Of a DNA stretch of 64,000 bases, positions 1-9,369 are shown in pieces (within the stretch, counting starts at the first letter, position 1; each line of letters begins with the position of its first letter). The stretch is from the NCBI RefSeq assembly GCF_000282135.1, contig NZ_AKJW01000027.1:1-64000 (forward strand), given 5' to 3'. The notes beneath the pieces were generated by a model. The model ran no database searches. It was not told the origin of the DNA and was given only the letters and a program-made list of their open reading frames with translations. Source of the DNA: Herbaspirillum sp. CF444 (GTDB lineage: Bacteria; Pseudomonadota; Gammaproteobacteria; Burkholderiales; Burkholderiaceae_D). Made by a program: the position numbers and the translations under genes.

Positions 1-908
1 CCGGCGTATAGCGCAGCGCGAATCGATTCGGCGCTTGCATCGCCGCGATACCAGCGCTGCGCACCGCCCCATTCGATCAGTTGCGTGCCGGCCAACGGCA
101 GCGGTTGCGCCACCGATGGCAAGGAGAGTCGCCACAACGGCGCCGCCGTGTCGGCGAAAAAGCCATGGCTTTGCTCGCGCACATCGCGCCAAAAATCATC
201 GCCGTTGGTCAGCGCCGTGCCGCCCAGTTTTTTCTGCGCCGCGTCGACAGCCGCCTGTGCACCCGACAAGCGTATCGTCAGCACGCCGTTGACCCAGGCG
301 CTGGCCGATACCGGCAATGGCTGGCCGCCCCACTCGTTGAGCAGGCGAATCGCATTGGCCTCGTCGACTTCGAACACGCGCGTGCTGCTCGCGAACGGCT
401 GCGGCAAGACTTTCAGCGAGACTTGCAGGATCAGGCCCAGCGTGCCGAGCGAACCGGTCAGCAGGCGCGAGACGTCATAACCGGCGACGTTCTTCATCAC
501 CTGTCCGCCGAAGTGCAAGATTTGCCCCTGCGCATCCATCAGATCGGCGCCAAGCACGAAGTCGCGCACCGATCCGCTGAACTGGCGGCCCGGTCCGGAC
601 AAACCTGCCGCGACCATGCCGCCGACGGTTGATGCGCCGCCGAAGCGCGGCGGTTCAAACGCCAGCACCTGGTTGTTGGCGGCCAGCGCGGTATCGATCT
701 CCGACAGCGGCGTGCCGCAACGCGCGGTGATCACCAGCTCGGTCGGCTCGTAGTCGACGATGCCGCTGTAGGGTCGTGTATCGAGCACCTCGCCGCGCAG
801 CTCCTGGCCGTACCAGTCCTTGGTGCCGCCGCCGCGGATCTGCAGCGGCGTTGCGCTTGCCGTGGCCGCGACGATGCGTTCTTTGAATACGTGCAATGGT
901 TCGGTCAT
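1..908 (-). CDS. glcE: Glycolate oxidase FAD-binding subunit GlcE (3' end cut by window edge)
   Basis: Accessory flavin-binding subunit of the membrane-associated glycolate oxidase GlcDEF, which oxidises glycolate to glyoxylate. About 302 codons are visible from the ATG at 908; the family is usually about 350-380 residues, so the C-terminus lies off the left edge. The N-terminal FAD-binding (PCMH) fold shows GGGTKDW near residues 26-32 and a TVGGMVAAGLSGPGR stretch near 95-109. The start lies two bases after the glcD stop, so the two genes are transcribed together and probably translationally coupled. glcF would be expected next, outside the window. Confidence 0.9.
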   Translation of the reverse strand, partial: MTEPLHVFKERIVAATASATPLQIRGGGTKDWYGQELRGEVLDTRPYSGIVDYEPTELVITARCGTPLSEIDTALAANNQVLAFEPPRFGGASTVGGMVAAGLSGPGRQFSGSVRDFVLGADLMDAQGQILHFGGQVMKNVAGYDVSRLLTGSLGTLGLILQVSLKVLPQPFASSTRVFEVDEANAIRLLNEWGGQPLPVSASAWVNGVLTIRLSGAQAAVDAAQKKLGGTALTNGDDFWRDVREQSHGFFADTAAPLWRLSLPSVAQPLPLAGTQLIEWGGAQRWYRGDASAESIRAALYA

Positions 909-910
909 CT

Positions 911-2398
911 TCAGAATCTCGGCAAATCGGGAAATTTGATCTGGCCGCGCTGCACGTGCATCTTGCCGTACTCGGCACAGCGATGCAGCGACGGGATGGC
1001 CTTGTCGGGATTGAGCAGGAAAGCCGGGTCGAAGGCGCGCTTGACCTTGAAGAAGGCTTCGCGCTCGTCCGGCGAAAACTGCACGCACATGGAGTTGATC
1101 TTTTCGATGCCCACGCCATGCTCGCCGGTGATAGTGCCGCCGACTGCGACGCACAGCTCCAGGATCTCGGCGCCGAACAATTCGGCGCGGTGAAATTCAT
1201 CCGCCAGGTTGGCGTCGAACAGAATCAGCGGATGCAGATTGCCGTCGCCGGCATGAAACACGTTAGCGCAGCGCAGGCCGTATTTGCCTTCCATCTTCGC
1301 GATGCCGAGCAAGACTTCCGCCAGCTTCTTGCGCGGAATGGTGCCGTCCATGCAGTAGTAATCCGGCGAGATGCGGCCCGCCGCCGGGAAGGCGTTCTTG
1401 CGACCCGACCAGAAGCGCAGGCGCTCGGCTTCGGATTGCGAGACGGCGATGGCGGTGGCGCCGCTGGCGTTGAGCACTTCGCTCATGCGACCGATTTCTT
1501 CCTCGACTTCTTCGATGGTGCCGTCCGATTCGCACAGCAGGATCGCTTCGGCGTCAATGTCGTAGCCGGCCTTGACGAAGGGCTCCACCATGCGCGAGCT
1601 GGTCTTGTCCATCATCTCCAGCCCGGCCGGGATGATGCCCGCGGCGATCACGTTGGCGACGGCGTTGCCTCCCTTTACCACGTCGTCGAACGAGGCCATG
1701 ATCACGCGCGCCTGTTGCGGCTTGGGCACCAGCTTGACGGTGACTTCGGTGACGATGCCGAGCATGCCTTCGGAGCCGATGAACACCGCCAGCAGATCAA
1801 GACCGGGGGCATCGAGGCCGGCGTTGCCGAGCTCGACGACGTCGCCTTCGATGGTGACCATGCGCACGCGCAAGACGTTGTGCACGGTCAGGCCGTATTT
1901 GAGGCAATGCACGCCGCCGGAGTTTTCGGCAACGTTGCCGCCGATGGTGCAGGCGATCTGCGACGACGGATCGGGTGCATAGTACAAACCGTAAGGCGCA
2001 GCTGCCTCCGAGATTGCCAGGTTGCGCACGCCGGGCTGGACCACGGCGGTGCGCGAATACTTGTCCATGCTGACGATCTTGTTGAACTTGGCGGTCGACA
2101 CCACCACGCCGTCGGCGATCGGCATCGCGCCGCCCGACAAACCGGTACCGGCGCCGCGCGGGACGATCTGGACTTTCAGGTCATGGCAGGTCTTGAGGAT
2201 GGCGACGACCTGCGCTTCGTTCTCGGGCAAGACGACGACCATCGGCAACTGCCGATAGGCGGCAAGACCGTCGCATTCGTAAGGACGGGTGTCTTCTTCG
2301 TCGAACAACACGCAATGCGGCGGCACCACCGCTTTCAGCGCGGCAACCACCTCGCGCTGGCGCGCGGGAGAAAATAAGGGGGCAACTGGGGCGTTCAT
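911..2398 (-). CDS. glcD: Glycolate oxidase catalytic subunit GlcD
   Basis: FAD-linked oxidase subunit of glycolate oxidase, 495 residues, normal family length. The PCMH FAD domain carries PRGAGTGLSGGAMP near residue 83 and IGGNVAENSGG near 150. The C-terminal FAD-oxidase domain has HAGDGNLHP near 384 and GTITGEHGVGIEK near 424, the conserved substrate-side histidines of the GlcD/D-lactate dehydrogenase family. The start at 2398 is preceded by GAGGTCACGC. It is the first gene of the glcDE(F) operon. The identity as glycolate rather than D-lactate oxidase rests mainly on the adjacent glcE; a second, stand-alone paralogue lies at 3745-5154. Confidence 0.93.
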   Translation of the reverse strand: MNAPVAPLFSPARQREVVAALKAVVPPHCVLFDEEDTRPYECDGLAAYRQLPMVVVLPENEAQVVAILKTCHDLKVQIVPRGAGTGLSGGAMPIADGVVVSTAKFNKIVSMDKYSRTAVVQPGVRNLAISEAAAPYGLYYAPDPSSQIACTIGGNVAENSGGVHCLKYGLTVHNVLRVRMVTIEGDVVELGNAGLDAPGLDLLAVFIGSEGMLGIVTEVTVKLVPKPQQARVIMASFDDVVKGGNAVANVIAAGIIPAGLEMMDKTSSRMVEPFVKAGYDIDAEAILLCESDGTIEEVEEEIGRMSEVLNASGATAIAVSQSEAERLRFWSGRKNAFPAAGRISPDYYCMDGTIPRKKLAEVLLGIAKMEGKYGLRCANVFHAGDGNLHPLILFDANLADEFHRAELFGAEILELCVAVGGTITGEHGVGIEKINSMCVQFSPDEREAFFKVKRAFDPAFLLNPDKAIPSLHRCAEYGKMHVQRGQIKFPDLPRF

Positions 2399-2622
2399 GC
2401 GTGACCTCGTTTGGCTTTGGGCTGGGACGCGGCGATGACGGGTAGTTGATTTTTTGCCGGCTTATCGTGCAGGCTTTGAAATGCTTGTCTCGCTATTGTC
2501 TTCGCAATGCCTGAAGTGTAGCGAATTTCGGCTCCGGATAGCGAAAAGCGTGGTCTGGGCGCACTGAAAAGAATTCACGCCGGGCTATGAATAACTTTCA
2601 GGGACGCTGAACATATCTGATG
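2399..2622. other. Intergenic region upstream of glcD
   Basis: This stretch must contain the glcD promoter (minus strand). A possible -10 TACACT reads on the minus strand, but no convincing -35 accompanies it, so I do not call a promoter. No open reading frame with a ribosome-binding site is seen. The rest of the gap up to the LysR gene is filled by the repeat element at 2623-2718. Confidence 0.5.
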
Positions 2623-2718
2623 CGTCGTCCGCGCACGCTGGGACCCAGTGTCTTACGACGGCCAAGATGATCGATACGTTCTTAACGCCGCTGGGTCCTG
2701 ACTTTCGTCAGGACGACG
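2623..2718. repeat. REPIN-like pair of inverted short repeats
   Basis: A 96-bp element with perfect 8-bp outer ends, CGTCGTCC (2623-2630) and GGACGACG (2711-2718), and perfect inner arms, GGACCCAG (2641-2648) and CTGGGTCC (2691-2698). The right half forms a perfect hairpin, GTCCTGAC-TTTC-GTCAGGAC (2695-2714). The left half is a degenerate inverted counterpart. Two REP-type sequences in opposite orientation around a roughly 40-bp spacer is the organisation of a REPIN. The GTC-stem-GAAAG-stem-CCAG pattern, read on the minus strand, resembles dispersed repeats of other Proteobacteria such as Neisseria dRS3. I found no second copy in this window, so dispersal is inferred. Confidence 0.6.
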
Positions 2719-2754
2719 GTGGTGTTTGTATGAGCCTGGGGAAATAATTAACGC

Positions 2755-3645
2755 TTAGATATTCTTGAACGCGTTCTGCAGCCAGTCGATGAAAGCATCC
2801 ACCTCAGGCCGCTCGCGAATCTGCTTCTCGTACACCACGTAATAGGCATGCGGCGGCGTGCGCAGGCGGACGTCGAACAGTTCGACGATTTCGCCGCGGG
2901 CCAGCAGTTCTTCGGCGAAGTGCTGGCGCGTCAGGCCGACGCCGTAGCCGTGGCGAACCGATTCCAGCAACAGGCCGAGGTCATCGACGCGCAGGCCGGT
3001 GGACGGCTCCGGCCAGTCCTTGAGGCCGGCGGCTTCGAACCATGGTTGCCACGGCTCCAGTGCGGAACGCAGCAGGTTGGCGTGTTGCAGGTCTTGCGGC
3101 GTCTTCAGCGGCGCGATGGTCTTCAGATAGGCCGGGCTGGCGACGGCGAAGGCCGGCTCTTCGAACAGTTTTTCGGTAACGAGGTTGGGATAGTTGCCGG
3201 CGCCGAAGCGGATTTCGACATCGCTTTCCGACAGGCTCAGGTCGTACAGCGGCACCGACAGGTACATCTCTACGGTGATGTCGGGATAGCGCTGCGTGAA
3301 CTCGGCGATGCGCGGCACCAGCAGGTGGCGGGCAAAGGTCGGCGGCAGCATGATCTTGACCTTGGGCTGCACCGTGGCATTGCGATGCGGCATCGGGAAA
3401 TCGGTCAGCGTGCGCAGCGCGGAACGCACCACGTCGAGATAGCGGCGACCGAATTCCGACAGGCCGATGGAGCGGCCGTCGCGATAAAACAAGCGCTCGC
3501 CGACGAAGTCTTCCAGCAGGCGAATCCGGTGCGACAGCGCCGAGGGCGTGATGCAGAGTTCTTCGGCCGCGACGGCGAAGGAGTTGTGACGCGCCGCAGC
3601 TTCAAATGCCGAGAGGGCATGGACGGGAGGGAGGCGTGTTGCCAT
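2755..3645 (-). CDS. LysR-family transcriptional regulator, GcvA type
   Basis: A 296-residue LysR regulator. The N-terminal winged helix-turn-helix (residues about 5-65) reads HALSAFEAAARHNSFAVAAEE and TPSALSHRIRLLE, the wording typical of GcvA/AmpR-like members. The rest is a periplasmic-binding-protein-like effector domain. It sits between the glcDE operon and the FAD-linked dehydrogenase at 3745-5154, all on the minus strand, so it may control one of these flavoenzymes; that is inference from position. The start at 3645 fits the family N-terminus (MATRLPPVHALSAFE). The effector is unknown. Confidence 0.88.
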   Translation of the reverse strand: MATRLPPVHALSAFEAAARHNSFAVAAEELCITPSALSHRIRLLEDFVGERLFYRDGRSIGLSEFGRRYLDVVRSALRTLTDFPMPHRNATVQPKVKIMLPPTFARHLLVPRIAEFTQRYPDITVEMYLSVPLYDLSLSESDVEIRFGAGNYPNLVTEKLFEEPAFAVASPAYLKTIAPLKTPQDLQHANLLRSALEPWQPWFEAAGLKDWPEPSTGLRVDDLGLLLESVRHGYGVGLTRQHFAEELLARGEIVELFDVRLRTPPHAYYVVYEKQIRERPEVDAFIDWLQNAFKNI

Positions 3646-3744
3646 GTCTTGTTTTACCTGCTGTTGTTGTGCGGGACGGCCATCCTGTTTGATGGCCCAT
3701 CCCGGGTACTGCCTGATGATGTTTAAACGACGATACGTTGCCGC

Positions 3745-5154
3745 TTACCAGCGCACGATCTTGCCGGGGTTCATGATGTTCTTCGGATCGAGCGCATGTT
3801 TGATCGCGCGCATGACGTCGATGGCGCCCTCGCCGTGCTCCTGCACGAGGAAGTCCATCTTGTGCAAACCGACGCCGTGTTCGCCGGTGCAAGTGCCGTC
3901 CATGGCGATGGCGCGCGCGACCATGCGTTCGTTGACGCCTTCGGCGCGGGCGACATCGGCCGGATCGTTGGGATCGACCATCATCTGCACATGGAAATTG
4001 CCGTCGCCGACGTGGCCGATGATGGCGTGGACCAGTCCGTTGGCTTCGCAGTCGGCCTTGGTTTCCAGCACGCATTCGGCCAGGCGCGAAATCGGCACGC
4101 AGCAATCGGTGGAAATCGCGCGCGCGCCGTGACGCAATTGCAGGATGGCGAAGTAAGCGTTGTGACGCGCCGCCCATAGACGCGAGCGATCCTCCGGACG
4201 CGTGGCCCATTCAAAGCCGAGCGCATTGTTGTCGTTGGCGAGTTCCTGCACGACTTCGGCCTGCTCCTTGACGCCATGTTCGCTGCCGTGGAATTCAAAC
4301 AGCAGCAATGGGTTTTCGGGCAGCGTCATCTTGTCGTGGGCGTTGATGGCCTTGACGCCGTTTTCGTCGAGCAGCTCGACACGCGCCAGCGGCACGCCGA
4401 CCTGGATCGCCTGGATCACGGTGTTGACGGCGTCGGCCACGCTGGGGAAAGAACAGATGGCGGCGGAGACGGCCTCCGGCTGCGGATAGAGGCGCACGGT
4501 GATTTCGGTGATGATGCCCAGCGTGCCTTCGCTGCCGACATAGACGCGGGTCAGGTCGTAACCCGCGGAAGATTTCTTGGCACGCGTGCCGGTCTTGATG
4601 ATGTTGCCGTCGGCGGTGACCACCGTCAGCGCCAGCGTATTTTCGCGCATGGTGCCGTAGCGCACGGCGTTGGTGCCGGAAGCGCGGGTCGAGGCCATGC
4701 CGCCGATGGAGGCGTCTGCGCCCGGATCGATCGGGAAGAACAGGCCGCTGTCCTTGATCTCCTGATTCAACTGCTTGCGCGTGACGCCGGCCTGCACGGT
4801 GGAGGTCAGGTCTTCGCCGTTGACGGCCAGCACCTGGTTCATCTGCGACAGATCGATCGTGATGCCGCCTTGCAGCGCCAGCACGTGGCCTTCGAGCGAA
4901 GTGCCGGTGCCGTAGGGGATCACGGGGACTTCGTAGCTGCTGCACAGCTTGATGAAGGTGGCGACTTCCTCGGTGGTATGCGCAAACACGACGGCGTCGG
5001 GCAGCATCGGATCGTAGGAGGATTCATCGCGGCCGTGATGCTCGCGCATGGCCTGGGTGGTGGAAAAGCGATTGCCGAACAGGGCCTGCAAGGACGTCAG
5101 CAGCGCCTCGGGAACGGGCTTGCGCAATTTCTGCGCATCAACGATATGGTTCAT
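3745..5154 (-). CDS. FAD-linked oxidoreductase, D-lactate dehydrogenase (cytochrome)-like
   Basis: A 469-residue flavoprotein of the GlcD/DLD family, probably oxidising D-lactate or a related 2-hydroxyacid and passing electrons to cytochrome or quinone. The FAD domain shows PYGTGTSLEGHV and GGMASTRASGTNAVRYGTM; the C-terminal domain has GHVGDGNFH and GTCTGEHGVGLHK. Its wording is closer to Dld1/LDHD than to GlcD, and no GlcE/GlcF partner adjoins it. An upstream in-frame ATG at 5244 would add 30 residues without family similarity, so I start at MNHIVDAQ (5154). A hairpin at 3673-3703 follows the gene without a T-run. The exact substrate is uncertain. Confidence 0.85.
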   Translation of the reverse strand: MNHIVDAQKLRKPVPEALLTSLQALFGNRFSTTQAMREHHGRDESSYDPMLPDAVVFAHTTEEVATFIKLCSSYEVPVIPYGTGTSLEGHVLALQGGITIDLSQMNQVLAVNGEDLTSTVQAGVTRKQLNQEIKDSGLFFPIDPGADASIGGMASTRASGTNAVRYGTMRENTLALTVVTADGNIIKTGTRAKKSSAGYDLTRVYVGSEGTLGIITEITVRLYPQPEAVSAAICSFPSVADAVNTVIQAIQVGVPLARVELLDENGVKAINAHDKMTLPENPLLLFEFHGSEHGVKEQAEVVQELANDNNALGFEWATRPEDRSRLWAARHNAYFAILQLRHGARAISTDCCVPISRLAECVLETKADCEANGLVHAIIGHVGDGNFHVQMMVDPNDPADVARAEGVNERMVARAIAMDGTCTGEHGVGLHKMDFLVQEHGEGAIDVMRAIKHALDPKNIMNPGKIVRW

Positions 5155-5360
5155 TGCTTGTCTCTCTGTCTGTTGGAATAGTGACGCAAGGGAATATGTC
5201 GTTATGCCGGAAATGTACTGAAACTCCAGCTCGCTCGTCGTCAAAACCTCTGTGGGATTTTACTCTCTTGCCGCAAACATATTTTATATTTGTCTGACAA
5301 CTTGAGCCTTAAACGCAAATTTTTAGCCTATCCTTGAGACTTTTTCTTGCAGAGAAAAGC

Positions 5361-5924
5361 ATGGGCAATCGACTTTCCAAGATCACGACGCGCACCGGCG
5401 ACGACGGCAGCACCGGACTCGGCGACGGCAGCCGCACGGCGAAAGATCATCCGCGCATTCACGCATTGGGCGAGGTGGACGAACTCAATTCGCATATCGG
5501 TCTGCTGTTGTGCGAAGACTTGCCGACGAGCTTGCGCGAGGAATTGCTGGCGATCCAGCATGACTTGTTCGACCTCGGCGGCGAGCTTTGCATCCCGGGC
5601 TACAGCCTGATTGCGGAAACACAGGTCGCGCGGCTGGATGCGTTGCTGGAGAAGTACAACGCCGGCTTGCCGCCGCTGAAAGAATTCATCCTGCCCGGCG
5701 GTTCGCGCGCGGCGGCGCAGATGCATGTGTGCCGCACCGTCTGCCGCCGCGCCGAGCGCGTCGTGGTGACGCTGGCGCAATCCGAAGCCGTGCATCCGCA
5801 GCCGCGGCAATATCTGAACCGGCTGTCCGATCTTTGCTTCGTGCTGTCGCGTGTGCTCAACCGCTATGCGGGTGGCAGCGACGTGTTGTGGCGGAAGGGC
5901 CGCACTGAAGACGAAAAGAAATAA
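5361..5924 (+). CDS. Cob(I)alamin adenosyltransferase, PduO type
   Basis: Transfers the 5'-deoxyadenosyl group of ATP to cob(I)alamin, making adenosylcobalamin; 187 residues, typical for PduO-type enzymes. The N-terminal ATP loop TRTGDDGSTGLGDGSR and the C-terminal PGGSRAAAQMHVCRTVCRRAER signature, with its RRAER arginines, are intact. An upstream ATG would add nine residues; the start at 5361 has AGAGAAAAGC before it and matches the family N-terminus. It is a single gene with its own terminator, convergent with dxs. No cobalamin biosynthesis genes adjoin, so a salvage or assimilation role is likely. Confidence 0.92.
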   Translation: MGNRLSKITTRTGDDGSTGLGDGSRTAKDHPRIHALGEVDELNSHIGLLLCEDLPTSLREELLAIQHDLFDLGGELCIPGYSLIAETQVARLDALLEKYNAGLPPLKEFILPGGSRAAAQMHVCRTVCRRAERVVVTLAQSEAVHPQPRQYLNRLSDLCFVLSRVLNRYAGGSDVLWRKGRTEDEKK

Positions 5925-5935
5925 ACCATATAAAT

Positions 5936-5962
5936 AAAAAAGCGGCCAAGGCCGCTTTTTTA
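5936..5962. terminator. Bidirectional Rho-independent terminator between the adenosyltransferase gene and dxs
   Basis: Perfect stem AGCGGCC (5941-5947) / GGCCGCT (5950-5956) with an AA loop, flanked by an A-run on the left and a T-run on the right, so it can stop transcription from both converging genes. Confidence 0.92.
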
Positions 5963-5980
5963 CGTCGTCATTCAGCTAAC

Positions 5981-7843
5981 TCAAGCGTTGTTGACCACCA
6001 GACGCGGCTGATCCTTGCCGAAGCGTTGCACGATCGATGCGGCAATGCCGTCGCCGTCCAGGCCGCAGCTGGCCAGCAATTGCCCGGCGTCGCCGTGATC
6101 GATGAAGCGGTCCGGCAAACCCAGGTGCAGGATCGGTTTGACGATGCCGGCTTCAGCCAGCGCTTCGGCCACGGCAGCGCCGGCGCCGCCCATGATGCAG
6201 CCTTCCTCGACCGTCACCAGGGCATCGTGGCTGGCGGCCAGTTGCCTGATCAGCGCGACGTCGAGCGGCTTGATGAAGCGCATGTTGGCGACGGTGGCGT
6301 TGAGCTTGTCGCCAGTGGCCAGCGCCGGCGCCACCATGGTGCCGAACGCCAGGATCGCGATGCCCTTGCCTTCGCGGCGCACTTCGCCCTTGCCCAGCGG
6401 GATGGCGGTCAATGTTTTCTCGACTGCGGCGCCGGTGCCGGCACCGCGCGGATAGCGCACCGATGCAGGGCCTTTGTATGCGAAGGCAGTCGACAGCATC
6501 TGGCGGCATTCGTTTTCATCGGACGCGGCCATGACGACCATGTTGGGGATGCAACGCAGGAAGGCCAGATCGTAATTGCCCGCGTGCGTGGCGCCGTCGG
6601 CGCCGACCAGGCCGGCACGGTCCAACGCAAACGTCACGTCCAGGTTTTGCAGCGCGACGTCATGGATCAGTTGATCGTAGGCGCGTTGCAGGAAGGTCGA
6701 ATAAATCGCCACGACCGGTTTCAAACCCTCGCAGGCCATGCCGGCGGCGAAGGTGACTGCATGCTGTTCGGCGATGCCGACGTCGTAGTAGCGATCGGGG
6801 AATTTCTGTTCGAACTTGACCATGCCCGAGCCCTCGCGCATGGCCGGCGTGATGCCGACCAGGGTCTTGTCTTGCGCGGCCATGTCGCACAGCCATTCGC
6901 CGAAGACTTGCGTGTAGGTCAGTTTGCTCGCCGCCGCCGGCTTGATGCCTTCGGCAGGATTGAATTTGCCGGGACCGTGGTACAGCACCGGATCGGCTTC
7001 GGCCAGCTTGTAGCCCTGGCCTTTCTTGGTGACCACGTGCAGGAACTGCGGGCCCTTGAGGTTCTTCAGGTTTTGCAGCGTCGGGATCAGCGAGTCGAGG
7101 TCGTGGCCGTCGATCGGGCCGATGTAGTTGAAGCCGAATTCTTCGAACATGGTGGCCGGGACGATCATGCCCTTGGCGTGCTCCTCCAGACGCTTGGCCA
7201 GCTCCAGCATCGGCGCCGGCAACATGGACTTGCCGACGTTCTTGGCCTTGGCATAGAACTGCCCCGACATCAGGCGCGCGAGATAACGATTGAGCGCGCC
7301 GACCGGCGGCGAAATCGACATGTCGTTGTCGTTGAGGATCACCAGCAGATTGACGTCTTCGCAGATGCCGGCGTTGTTCATCGCTTCGAAGGCCATGCCG
7401 GCGGTCATCGCACCGTCGCCGATGACGGCGATGGCGTGACGGTCTTCACCCTTGGTCTTGGCGGCCAGAGCCATGCCCAGCGCGGCGGAAATCGAGGTCG
7501 AGGAATGCGCGGTGCCGAAGGTGTCGTACTCGCTCTCGGCACGGCGCGGGAAACCGGAAATGCCATCGAACTGGCGCAGCGTCGACATCTGGTCGCGACG
7601 GCCGGTGAGGATCTTGTGCGGATAGGTCTGGTGGCCGACGTCCCAGACGATGCGGTCTTCCGGCGTGTTGAAGACGTAATGCAGGGCAATCGTCAATTCC
7701 ACCGTGCCGAGATTGGACGAGAGATGTCCGCCGGTCTTCGACACCGAATCGAGCACGAAGGCGCGCAGCTCGTCGGCCAATGGCTTCAACTGGGTGCGCG
7801 GGAGTTGCCGCAGATCGGCTGGGCTGTTTATCGTATTAAGCAT
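5981..7843 (-). CDS. dxs: 1-deoxy-D-xylulose-5-phosphate synthase
   Basis: Condenses pyruvate and glyceraldehyde 3-phosphate to DXP, the entry step of the MEP isoprenoid pathway and a precursor of thiamine and pyridoxal phosphates. It has 620 residues, full length. The thiamine-diphosphate domain shows [21 protein letters not shown] near residues 35-55 and the metal-binding [18 protein letters not shown] near 150. The pyrimidine-binding domain shows [15 protein letters not shown], followed by the transketolase C domain. It is the last gene of the xseB-ispA-dxs operon, the order seen in many proteobacteria, and supplies precursor for IspA. Confidence 0.97.
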   Translation of the reverse strand: MLNTINSPADLRQLPRTQLKPLADELRAFVLDSVSKTGGHLSSNLGTVELTIALHYVFNTPEDRIVWDVGHQTYPHKILTGRRDQMSTLRQFDGISGFPRRAESEYDTFGTAHSSTSISAALGMALAAKTKGEDRHAIAVIGDGAMTAGMAFEAMNNAGICEDVNLLVILNDNDMSISPPVGALNRYLARLMSGQFYAKAKNVGKSMLPAPMLELAKRLEEHAKGMIVPATMFEEFGFNYIGPIDGHDLDSLIPTLQNLKNLKGPQFLHVVTKKGQGYKLAEADPVLYHGPGKFNPAEGIKPAAASKLTYTQVFGEWLCDMAAQDKTLVGITPAMREGSGMVKFEQKFPDRYYDVGIAEQHAVTFAAGMACEGLKPVVAIYSTFLQRAYDQLIHDVALQNLDVTFALDRAGLVGADGATHAGNYDLAFLRCIPNMVVMAASDENECRQMLSTAFAYKGPASVRYPRGAGTGAAVEKTLTAIPLGKGEVRREGKGIAILAFGTMVAPALATGDKLNATVANMRFIKPLDVALIRQLAASHDALVTVEEGCIMGGAGAAVAEALAEAGIVKPILHLGLPDRFIDHGDAGQLLASCGLDGDGIAASIVQRFGKDQPRLVVNNA

Positions 7844-7968
7844 GCTGGTTGATCACCGTTAATTTGCTACTGCGAAGATGGCGTGGCTGACCGATCATGT
7901 CGTCTTGTTGCCGCCATCGCATTCTTCGTACACTTCATTTCGTATTCTTCGTTCTCTTCGCTATTTTC

Positions 7969-8892
7969 TTATGCCTTGCGTTGCACGATCAGATCGGCAA
8001 GCTCATGCAGGCGGCGCGCCTTGTCGCCGAATTGCGCCAACGCCTGGTGCGCATCTTCGCGCAGTTTTTCCGCCAGCGCCTGCGATTCGCTCAACCCCAG
8101 GATGGACACATAGGTCGGCTTGTTGTCGGCGGCATCCTTGCCGGCGGTCTTGCCGAGCGTGGCGGAATCCGCCGTCGCGTCGAGAATATCGTCCACCACC
8201 TGAAACGCCAGGCCGATGGCGCCGGCATAGACTTCCAATGCCGCCGCTTCCGCCGTCGACAGCAACTTGCCGCTGTAGGCGCCGAGCAAGATCGATGCGC
8301 GCAACAGCGCTCCTGTTTTGAGCCTGTGCATCCGTTCCAGTTCCGCCAGCGACAAGGTCATGCCGACGCTGGCAAGATCGATCGCCTGGCCGCCGCACAT
8401 GCCCGCCGAGCCTGCGGCTTGCGCCAGCAAGTTGACCATCTTCAACTGACGTGCGGCCTGCGCTTCGTCAACGATGTCGGACAATACCGAGAATGCTTGC
8501 GCCTGCAAGGCGTCGCCGACCAGCAAGGCGGTCGCTTCGTCGTACTTGACGTGGACGGTGGGTTTGCCGCGGCGCAAGGCGTCGTCGTCCATGCAAGGCA
8601 TGTCATCATGCACCAGCGAATAAACGTGGATCATTTCCACCGCCGCGGCGGAACGCGCGAGCAGTTGCTCGGGAGCATCGAACAATTCGCCGGCGGCGTA
8701 GACCAGCAGCGGCCGCACGCGCTTGCCGCCGTCCAGCGCGGTGTAGCGCATGGCCTGGTGCAGGCGGGCCGGCATGTGAGTTTCCGGCGGCAGCCAGGTG
8801 TCGAGCGTGGTTTCCATGCCCGACTGGACATGCTGCATCCAGTCCAGAAAGGACGAGGACAAGGACGAGGAGGCACCGATTCTGGCGTTCAT
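7969..8892 (-). CDS. ispA: Farnesyl diphosphate synthase (polyprenyl synthetase)
   Basis: Makes geranyl and farnesyl diphosphate from IPP and DMAPP; 307 residues. The first aspartate-rich motif is DDMPCMDDD, preceded by VEMIHVYSLVH. The GGKRVRPLL motif and the second aspartate motif DDILD are present, so catalysis should be intact. The ATG overlaps the xseB stop by four bases (8889-8892), which indicates translational coupling. A 125-bp gap separates it from dxs. Confidence 0.95.
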   Translation of the reverse strand: MNARIGASSSLSSSFLDWMQHVQSGMETTLDTWLPPETHMPARLHQAMRYTALDGGKRVRPLLVYAAGELFDAPEQLLARSAAAVEMIHVYSLVHDDMPCMDDDALRRGKPTVHVKYDEATALLVGDALQAQAFSVLSDIVDEAQAARQLKMVNLLAQAAGSAGMCGGQAIDLASVGMTLSLAELERMHRLKTGALLRASILLGAYSGKLLSTAEAAALEVYAGAIGLAFQVVDDILDATADSATLGKTAGKDAADNKPTYVSILGLSESQALAEKLREDAHQALAQFGDKARRLHELADLIVQRKA

Positions 8893-9146
8893 TCGCGGTC
8901 CTCATCGTCGGAAGACCCGGCGGCCAGCGGCTTGAGCATGTCGCCCTCGAGTACTTTGACCTGGCTGTCGACCTTGTCCAGCTGGGCGGCGCAGAACTTG
9001 ACCAGTTCGGCACCCCGCTTGTATGCCGCGACGGATGCTTCCAGCGGCAGTTCGCCCGCTTCCATCTGGACGACCAGTTGTTCCAGCTCTTCCATGGCTT
9101 CTTCAAACGAGGCGGGAGAGCTGGCTTTGACAGGATTTTTTGGCAT
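8889..9146 (-). CDS. xseB: Exodeoxyribonuclease VII small subunit
   Basis: Small subunit of exonuclease VII, which trims single-stranded DNA ends with the XseA catalytic subunit (not in the window). It has 85 residues, with the family core FEEAMEELEQLVVQMEAGEL and LEASVAAYKRGAELV, a predicted two-helix coiled coil, and an acidic tail (SSDDEDRE). It is the first gene of the xseB-ispA-dxs operon, with a four-base overlap with ispA. Confidence 0.95.
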   Translation of the reverse strand: MPKNPVKASSPASFEEAMEELEQLVVQMEAGELPLEASVAAYKRGAELVKFCAAQLDKVDSQVKVLEGDMLKPLAAGSSDDEDRE

Positions 9147-9369
9147 AGTGGCTGATTTCGAATATAGCCCGTTATTTTAGTGCAAACCGCCACAGATAGG
9201 CGTTCGAACGCGAACTTGATGGTGATTTACACGGTCGAACGCTCCTGATATCCCGGTTTTATGGTACTATCCACGGTTCTGTCCAAAATTTCCTCTTCAT
9301 ATCATTTGAACCCAGGTTTTTGCGGATTCTTTCTCTCTTAGGTTGGTGCAAATTAATTTGGGGGCGGAG

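Noticed and set aside
896-2377. Long plus-strand open frame over glcD, rich in His, Asp and Gly
   Set aside because: It is the antisense of a clear glcD; composition and lack of family features show a shadow frame typical of GC-rich DNA.
3673-3703. Hairpin after the DLD-like gene as an intrinsic terminator
   Set aside because: The stem is good but no T-run follows on the minus strand.
6026-7852. 608-codon plus-strand open frame opposite dxs
   Set aside because: Shadow of dxs; no ribosome-binding site and no recognisable domain.
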